A stretch of DNA of 64,000 nt from Anas platyrhynchos (taxonomy: Eukaryota; Chordata; Aves; Anseriformes; Anatidae), in contig NC_092602.1 in assembly GCF_047663525.1 (NCBI RefSeq), forward strand, positions 7,871,501-7,935,500. The letters run 5' to 3'. This document shows, one piece after another, positions 58,001-64,000 of this stretch. Made by a program: the position numbers and the translations under genes. Within the stretch, counting starts at the first letter, position 1, and each line of letters starts with the position of its first letter. The notes below the pieces were generated by a model. That model was not told where the DNA came from, searched no databases, and saw only the letters and a program-made list of their open reading frames with translations.

Positions 58001-61000
58001 TCCTTAATCATTTCGGGGGATCTTTTTTTTTTTTTTTTTTCAAATTTAAACCAGAAAACCTCTCCGTGACGTTAGTTCCCGCTTGAGTCACATTTTTGGA
58101 GGGACAGAAAACCCTCCCCCTCCTTCTGCGTTCGCAGCCCGCGGCTCCGTGACGCTCGAAGCCGCGCGTGCGAGGATATGCGCAGAGCCCCGCCGGCGCC
58201 AATGCCCTGGGGTGCGACACCCGAGCCGGTGCTGGAGCCCCCGTTCCCGACGCGTGTCGGTCGCAACGTGGCCTTCGGTGAGCGGGGAGGAGGACACTCT
58301 CGTGACGGCTGCGCTGGAGGTGTCGGGACCGTCGGTCACCTGCTGCAACGGGGTGGGAGGGCGGTAAGGCCTCCTGCGCCCGGCCCCAGGTGTTGGGGGG
58401 GGAGCCGTTTTATTTCTTGGCGCTGATGGAAGCAGAACAAATGGGATGACATGTTTGAAAATACCAGGTCTGTGAGGGATGAAGCCGCGGAGCCAGCGCG
58501 CTCCGGCAGCTCCATCCAGCACAGAGATGCCTCTGGGAAGGTTATGAGCGGCGAGCTGGTCACTTCTCTGGCACAGCCCCCTCTGCACAGACATAAAGCA
58601 GCGGGTGTCCTAGTTTGCTGTGCGCTCCGAGCAGCCGCCATTAGTTGCCAGAGGAGCCCGTGGTTAAATAGCAAAGGATCATCCTTCTCAAACCCGGCAA
58701 GGACACCGGCTCCGGGGCCGTGTGGGGAGGCTGCAGGACACCTGGAAGGCAAGGAGAAACTCCCCACGGTTGAGGGGAAAAGCCGAGAGTCAGCCGACAA
58801 AAGAGATGGCGTTTCTGTGTTTCCAAATTCTCAGATGCTTTGGATTTGCCTGGGAGCGATGAGAGGAATTAGGAAGGGCGTTTAAACCCGAAAGCAGTGC
58901 ATTTCCATGCTCATCTCTTCTTCTTGGTGCAGTGGTGGAATTTTCCTATGCTCTTTTATATCCTCCCCCTCCTTCCACGAAATTGAAATTGGATGTTTGA
59001 AGTTGCAGTGTTTCCTGAACATGGTGAATCCTCGTCCTGTTTCGTTTGTAGATGACCTTGACGATGTACCTGTCGTGTGTCTGCCCTCATGCCTGGTTTC
59101 AGAATGCCTGTATGGGGAGCCGAGGCTGGGGGGAAGGGGCAAGTCCCTCCCTTCCCGGGGGGACTGCAGGAGATGGCACTGGGACGTGGGCTGTAAGAGA
59201 GCTCCTGGCTGTCCCTGTCCTGCCAGCAGGACAGGAATCAAGCAGGGACGCAGGCAGATGATGGTACAGAGCTTCTGGCTACCGGAGCAGCTTCCAGCTG
59301 GTTTGATCTGGCCGTTTCAGCAGGAGCTCAGGAGGATGCAGTCCCAGCCATAGAGCAGCTGCTGCAGCGCCGGTCTCTGCTCCAGGACTCAGTGCTGGGG
59401 AGCGATGCAGGAGCCCTGAGAGGTGCTCAGAGCACCAGCAGGTGGGGAGCCCACACGCAGGGCCCATGCTGGCCCAGGTTCCTTCTGTCCTGGGGGAGCA
59501 TCTGTCACCCCCCGTCCAGCAGACAAGGAGAGGGGCTTCCACGGGGAAGTGTGCAGGCTGAAACCCGCCCTGGTGGGGAGGAGAGCTGGGAAGCCTTGCT
59601 AGGTAGATGGTATTAAACATGTCATCGCCTTCTTGTTTCTTCTCTCACTTTCTGGCTCGTCCCAGAACTGTTTGCACCACCGAGTGCTGTTCTGAAACTG
59701 CGGCTGCGGCAAGCCAAAGGCTTTAACACAGTGTGTTCTCTTTTTGCAGGATAGAGAACTGCGCCCAGAAGAAATCGAAGGTAAAACTTGTCGCTCCTTC
59801 TGTGTCACCTTTCTCCCTGTCCAGGCTGGTCATTTCCAGGTTGGCCCTCAAGGGGTGGTAAAATAATCTGTGGCAAATCAAGGGAGGTGATTACTGGAAT
59901 AATTCCTGGCAGCCCAAGCAAAAGAAATAGTATGTAAAAGTGCAAGAGTGCTGGCTGTGGAGGAATTTGCATCTAATGCAGCTTCTTCAAGATGGGAGGA
60001 TGAGTGAGGTAATGGCATATGGGCTGCCAGATAACTGCTGTACACCCCAGCTCCCATGGAAAGCATTGTAAAGGATGGCTGTAGGGAAGTTGTTTTACCT
60101 GCTAACCCCTACAGTGATGGCTATAGAATATTGTGTAGGGGTAAAAGTTGGGAAAACTCACTGCTTCCAGTGCCTTTAAGGAGTGCAGTTCAGGAAAAAT
60201 CACTTTGTGGTACTTCAAAGCCTCTGTAGTCACAGCACGCTTTCCTGAAAGGGATGGGTCAGCTGTGCTGCTGCTAGAAGAGCTTGACACTGCTGCAGTC
60301 GTTGTTTCTTCACAGCGAGATCTGCTGGGAACACACGCAGTATCTCAGGGACCGGCCTCATAAAGTGCTGCTGGCGCTGGGGAGGTTTCTTGGAAAAGGT
60401 GTTTCAAGCTGCCTCTGACAACATTGTTCTTTTTGGATCCACTCCCACAGAATTAAGAGAAGCCTTTAAGGAGTTTGATAAAGACAAGGATGGGTTTATT
60501 AACTGCAGGGACCTGGGGAACTGCATGCGAACCATGGGCTACATGCCTACTGAGATGGAGCTGATAGAACTCTCCCAGCAGATCAACATGAACCGTGAGT
60601 AACACCCACCCTGCTGAACCTCTCTGGCTGCTGTGCCTGCACTGCTGCTTTGGGCTGTTTGTTTCCTGCTGTCTCTGTTACTTGGTGTTCCTTTCCCTCT
60701 CATTTTTGGTTGTCATTTTAGCTCCCTCTCATCCCTCTGCTCATTCGTAGCCCCTAGCAGTCGATGCCCTTTTTAGTGCTTATCAGATGAATGGGTTGTG
60801 TGGACTGTGCTGTATGGGAGCAGCATGTGGAAGGGTTGTCTTCCCTGCTTATGCTGCCAGGTGTAAAACTGCCCTCAATCTGGGCAGTTAGACCTTGGTG
60901 TTCAGCTCGTGGACGTCATCATGCTGAGGCTGGTGTCAGATGATGTCGGACTGAAGGCGACGACTGGAAGATGGAGATGTTTGGGTCAGAGTGGGAGGCG

Positions 61001-62491
61001 GAGGGGCTGCTCACTGCTGTGGGTGTCTGTGATCTGCTGTGCCCCTGCGGGTGGGATGCAAGCGAGCTGTGCTGGCAGCGCCGGGTGGGGGGCAGCTGCT
61101 GGAGTCACTGTGCTTGTGCCTCTTGTCTTTCACCATCATTTTTGTCACGACTCGTCCGTGACAGTGCAGGATGTTAGCCCTCAGCCAGGTGGGAGAAGGG
61201 AAACTCAGTGCATGTTCCTGACATAGGCTGATGTAGGAAAGACGAGTTACCTGGACAGGGAAATGGAAGGAGTTGTGACATACACAACCGCTCGTGCATA
61301 AAAACAGCTGATAACCACGGCACACAAAGAGTTAGGAATTTGAGAGTGTTATTGCCAGCTGTCAGATGGGGGACAAACAAGAAAAGGGACAAATATGAAA
61401 ATTAAACAGTTGGACATACATTAGCCACTGCTAATGAACCAAGACTCCACCACTGCTGCAGGGCACTGCCAGGGCATGCAGGAACGTCATGCAGTGCCCT
61501 CGCCATTTCTTTTGGCACAAGTGCAGCAGAGGGTTGCTATAAGCTCTAGTGGGACCAAGCCTCTAACACTCAGTACGTGATGCCATAAGGATGTAGCAGT
61601 CCATGGCAACACAGGCTGGAGTAGCTTGGGCTCATTCTGCATATCCCACAATCCAGGAAATACAACAGGCAGTGTAAAACTACCTCTGCTTTTCCTTCCA
61701 CTCTCCTGCACCTTCTGTGCTTTGCTTCCTGGAGAACCAAGCCCTCTGGGCACACAGAAGTGCAAAGTGAGCACTGGGCTTGGCTAATGTATGGAGTTCT
61801 TACACGCAATCTTTCGTCTTATCCCAAGTGGGTGGCCATGTGGATTTTGAAGATTTTGTTGAGCTGATGGGACCAAAGCTGCTGGCAGAAACTGCAGACA
61901 TGATTGGTGTAAAAGAGCTCCGTGATGCCTTCCGAGAGGTGAGTGCTCCCCACCGTGTGCCCCTCAGAGAGGTGAGCAACAGGAGACAGGAAAGAGAGAA
62001 GACTCACTGGGGAAGAGAAGAGGAGGAAAGAGCAGCACAGTGGAAGACTAAGAGTCAAGCCAGACATGAAATGAGGGAGGAGCAGAGAAAGTCACTAAGA
62101 TAAGGGAGCCCTTGAGGCAAGGAAGAGGAAACTGATGCAGTCAGAGCAGTAATGAGGGGTTTCTGAGGACAAAAGACAGGCTGGATCCAGACCAAATGGA
62201 ACCCGAAAGAGAAAAAGGAGGGATGCAAAGGAACGCAGAAAAAATAGGGCACTCAGGAGCAGGACAGTACAAAGTCCAACCCAGAGCAAGATCCGTTTCC
62301 ATTAACTGTATTTCCCCGGCTGGTATTTTTCATGTGCTTGCAGTTTGACACCAATGGCGATGGGGAGATCAGCACCAGTGAGCTGCGAGAAGCCATGAAG
62401 AAGCTTCTAGGACAGCAGGTGGGTCATCGGGATATCGAAGAGATCATCCGGGACGTGGACCTGAACGGCGATGGGCGTGTTGATTTTGAAG
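39216..62491 (+). CDS. CABP1: Calcium-binding protein 1 / caldendrin (last exon outside window)
   Basis: CABP1 is a neuronal calmodulin-like Ca2+ sensor that binds voltage-gated Ca2+ channels and IP3 receptors. The caldendrin form uses exons 39216-39827, 59750-59780, 60451-60594, 61829-61938 and 62344-62491, giving 349 residues in the window. Residues 1-204 are a basic, disordered N-terminal region with [11 protein letters not shown] near its start and [11 protein letters not shown] at its end. EF-hand 1 has loop [12 protein letters not shown] (224-235). EF-hand 2 (around [12 protein letters not shown]) lacks the calcium ligands, as in the family. EF-hand 3 has [12 protein letters not shown] (301-312), and EF-hand 4 has [11 protein letters not shown] plus the next Glu (338-349). 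About seven more residues (FVRMMSR-like in the family) are expected on an exon past 64000, giving about 356 aa against 370 in human. Two further isoforms start at 51513. Confidence 0.95.
46379..46396. repeat. 18-base A homopolymer
   Basis: Uninterrupted A run in CABP1 intron sequence, with no recognisable retroposon upstream. Confidence 0.93.
51180..51512 (+). promoter_or_regulatory. CABP1: Putative promoter and 5' UTR of L/S-CaBP1
   Basis: The stretch before the MGNCVK start holds a long pyrimidine tract (51216-51306) followed by a purine-rich run (51331-51360, gagagagaggcagagaga). No TATA box or CpG island is obvious, unlike the upstream caldendrin promoter. The ATG at 51513 has A at -3 and G at +4. 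The promoter role is inferred from the position in front of an alternative first exon. Confidence 0.5.
51216..51306. repeat. Polypyrimidine CT-rich tract
   Basis: About 90 bases almost wholly C and T with repeated ctccctctctct units; the other strand is all purine. Such tracts can form triplex (H-DNA) structures. Confidence 0.85.
51513..51557 (+). CDS. CABP1: CABP1 exon 1b (N terminus of L- and S-CaBP1)
   Basis: Fifteen codons read [15 protein letters not shown] and end in phase 0 before gtatgt. Gly2 followed by Asn-Cys fits N-myristoylation with palmitoylation of Cys4, which anchors these isoforms to membranes. It matches human MGNCVKYPLRNLSRK. Spliced directly to 59750 it gives S-CaBP1 (about 167 aa); through 56182-56358 it gives L-CaBP1 (about 226 aa). 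Confidence 0.95.
52014..52049. repeat. (GT)18 microsatellite
   Basis: Perfect dinucleotide array of 18 units in a CABP1 intron. Confidence 0.97.
52385..52402. repeat. (GT)9 microsatellite
   Basis: Perfect array of nine units, about 340 bases after the larger one. Confidence 0.95.
56182..56358 (+). CDS. CABP1: CABP1 cassette exon (L-CaBP1 specific)
   Basis: The exon encodes 59 residues from [18 protein letters not shown] to [12 protein letters not shown], phase 0 at both ends, so skipping it keeps the frame. The block [20 protein letters not shown] is almost identical to human L-CaBP1. The first 20 residues are diverged (human MCQEEQTSYMVVQTSEEG). The acceptor (ggctgggaag) is purine-rich next to the AG, while the donor is gtacgt. 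Confidence 0.93.
56359..59749 (+). other. CABP1: CABP1 intron before the shared EF-hand exons
   Basis: No coding exon is seen. An 18-base T run lies at 58023-58040, followed by a CpG-rich patch at about 58060-58400. The block from about 56560 to 57960 is AT-richer and may include old repeats that I cannot name. Confidence 0.65.
58023..58040. repeat. 18-base T homopolymer
   Basis: Uninterrupted T run in CABP1 intron sequence. Confidence 0.93.
59750..59780 (+). CDS. CABP1: CABP1 shared exon ([10 protein letters not shown])
   Basis: This 31-base microexon joins all three N-terminal forms to the EF-hand core. It begins at a complete Asp codon after ctttttgcag and ends one base into the next Glu codon before gtaaaa. 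Human has DRSLRPEEIEE. Confidence 0.94.
59781..60450 (+). other. CABP1: CABP1 intron
   Basis: Nothing recognisable. Confidence 0.85.
60451..60594 (+). CDS. CABP1: CABP1 shared exon (EF-hand 1 and start of EF-hand 2)
   Basis: The exon encodes [20 protein letters not shown] through [13 protein letters not shown]. The EF1 loop ends in Asp rather than Glu at position 12, as in the human protein. The acceptor is ctcccacag and the donor is gtgagt. Confidence 0.97.
60595..61828 (+). other. CABP1: CABP1 intron
   Basis: Nothing recognisable. Confidence 0.85.
61829..61938 (+). CDS. CABP1: CABP1 shared exon (degenerate EF-hand 2 and central linker)
   Basis: The exon encodes [19 protein letters not shown] through [11 protein letters not shown]. 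The second EF loop has Gly and His where ligands should be, so it is not expected to bind Ca2+. The linker is longer than in calmodulin, as in CaBPs. The acceptor is atcccaag and the donor is gtgagt. Confidence 0.96.
61939..62343 (+). other. CABP1: CABP1 intron
   Basis: Purine-rich intron (many gagag, gaaag words). The frame stays open for some 55 codons after the donor, but the family shows the splice at the conserved FRE/FD join. Confidence 0.85.
62344..62491 (+). CDS. CABP1: CABP1 shared exon (EF-hands 3 and 4)
   Basis: The exon encodes [20 protein letters not shown] through [16 protein letters not shown]. Both loops have all usual Ca2+ ligands. It ends one base into the final Glu of EF4 before gtgaga, so at least one more short coding exon is needed. 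Confidence 0.97.
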
Positions 62492-64000
62492 GTGAGAGGG
62501 GATGAGTGCTCCCTGTGCAGCTGCTCTAGTGTGAGTCAGAGTTTCAGCTCGGAGGCGGAAGCAGAAGGGAAGATTTGCATGCTCTGGGCCCAGGGATCCA
62601 AAATGTGGACAAACAAACAAACAAACTAACAAACAAAAACAAATACAGTTCTTCAGCTGAAGTGTTCATTTGTGTATCTTCTCTTGTTGCACCTCAATTT
62701 CAGTCAGGTCTCCATAGCTCTCACATGGAAAGGGAGATGCCCTGCCACAGAGAAACAGCTTCTGCTGTACCCGTGCAGCATCAGACTTTTTACAGGGCAT
62801 TTTCCTTTCCATTAAATCTATTGCAAGAGCTGTGAGAAGGCTGTATTTGTTTGGAAAAAGCATTGCACCTTCCATTTCCTCTGTCTCACCTTATTATCTG
62901 GGTTTATAGAGAATTTGTTTCTGCACTGTTATGCCAGGAGATGGTCACATGCCAGATGTGCTCAGTAGCACTGTATATATCTAATCTAGATGTGTCATGT
63001 TAAATCCCACAGATAATTCATTTCTTCTTTCACTTTCCGTGCCAGAAGGAGTCGGAAAAAATACGAGCAGTTCGGCTACTATCCTAGCCATTAGCCGTGG
63101 CAGGAGTGATGTTGATAGAGCTCAGGATTCCTGGCAAGGGAAGCAGTTGATATCATCAGACAACTAAGAGGATAATAGAGCTGGAAGGTGTGAGAGCGTG
63201 GCAGGCTGCTTGTTTTCCTGGTGCAACCCTCTGCAATCAGGGTGAAGCACAGTAACGACAGAATTAAAATAAAATGCGTGTAATTTTTTGGCTCAGAGGC
63301 ATTCCTGGATCTCCTACATGGCAAGGAGTCTCAGTCCTGAAGTTTCTGAGGGCTTTGGAAATGCTAAAAACTGGAAATGCCTCCCTAGAAAGCATCGGGT
63401 AGCTGCAGCAGTTGTAATGCACTGGCTGATTACCTGACAGTAGCTCTCCTTGTTTCCCACAGCTAAATTATGTTAGACAGCTAAAATACATGAAATGCTA
63501 GCCCAGTATCATTTTCTCTGTGAACTGCTGCTTTAGTTGTCAAAGGACAGCTCCATCAATGGAAAAAGAGAAGTCAAGGGGGTAATTTCCACTGCCCTTC
63601 TCTTCGCAGAGTTATTAATTTCTGGGCAATTCAAGCGCAGAGTGAAAACGCATTTCTATTTGATGGCATCCACACTCAATTTTAACAAGTGTAATTGACT
63701 CCACAAGCTGCAGGGTGGTGAAGAAATAGATCCAGGGTGTCCTTACCGCTAACCTGTATCTTCCAAAGCAAGGAATCCATCAAAGTAAACTTTTCTCTGC
63801 CAGAGCACCGGTATTACCAAAACACTTTCCAACACCGGTGTTTCCTTCAGCTGGCAAGCTCACTAAGAACCTGCTGTGCTCCCAAGGCTCTAAATCAATG
63901 TTCCCTGAAATTACGGCAAAGGGAGGCGACACTTGCCACAATGTGTTGCAAGGGGTTGCTTGTACAAACAAGCCTGCCTGCGTGTAGGCTGGCTGGGAAG
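62492..64000 (+). other. CABP1: CABP1 last intron (cut by window edge)
   Basis: I searched for the expected terminal exon (EFVRMMSR-like) and did not find it, so it should lie beyond 64000. An AAAC tetranucleotide array is near the start. Confidence 0.75.
62611..62642. repeat. (AAAC)n microsatellite
   Basis: About eight AAAC units with one interruption (aact). Confidence 0.9.

Noticed and set aside
62881-62945. gagaatttgtttctgc as a possible last CABP1 exon
   Set aside because: It resembles the start of EEFV only by chance; the following codons do not read RMMSR and there is no suitable reading frame to a stop.
1-64000. CRISPR arrays, bacterial operons, defence systems, CR1 LINEs or intact endogenous retroviruses
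   Set aside because: The sequence is vertebrate. No regular spacer-repeat array, no reverse-transcriptase or gag-like frame, and no CR1 3' end could be seen.

Overview
The window is vertebrate nuclear DNA, most likely avian. Coding exons are short, separated by GT-AG introns, and sit among long non-coding stretches, microsatellites, homopolymer runs and CpG-rich promoter blocks. The three genes, RNF10, POP5 and CABP1, lie in the same order as on human 12q24.31. The compact spacing (64 kb), GC-rich promoter islands and lack of recognisable young SINE or LINE copies fit a bird microchromosome; in chicken I would expect chromosome 15. The exact species cannot be read from the sequence.

Layout. 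(1) About 1.2-8.6 kb, plus strand: the last 11 coding exons and 3' UTR of RNF10, a RING-type E3 ubiquitin ligase; the RING domain lies upstream of the window. (2) About 10.0-11.9 kb, minus strand: the complete five-exon POP5 gene (170 aa), a protein subunit of RNase P and RNase MRP, tail-to-tail with RNF10. Its start lies in a CpG-rich promoter with two CCAAT boxes, and intron 2 is filled by a degenerate G/C-rich minisatellite. (3) About 12.2-38.6 kb: intergenic DNA with no supportable gene, containing two likely MIR-type SINE fossils, AT-rich tetramer tracts and long T runs. (4) About 38.6-64 kb, plus strand: CABP1, a neuronal calmodulin-like Ca2+ sensor. It has a CpG-island first exon for the long caldendrin form, a separate downstream first exon for the N-myristoylated L/S-CaBP1 forms, an L-specific cassette exon, and four shared EF-hand exons. 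The last short coding exon, expected to encode the C-terminal FVRMMSR-like end, is beyond the right edge.

The three genes are not a functional unit. They are conserved neighbours in ubiquitin signalling at ribosomes, tRNA/rRNA processing and neuronal calcium signalling. I found no convincing undescribed system. The observations most worth checking are: an upstream ATG that appears to be the counterpart of the human caldendrin start but is out of frame by one base and ends in an ATGA overlap with the next start; low-complexity Q/E insertions in avian caldendrin; the G-rich minisatellite in POP5 intron 2; an alternating purine-pyrimidine tract just downstream of the L/S-CaBP1 first exon; a weak, purine-interrupted acceptor at the L-specific cassette exon; and ancient MIR relics in the desert.
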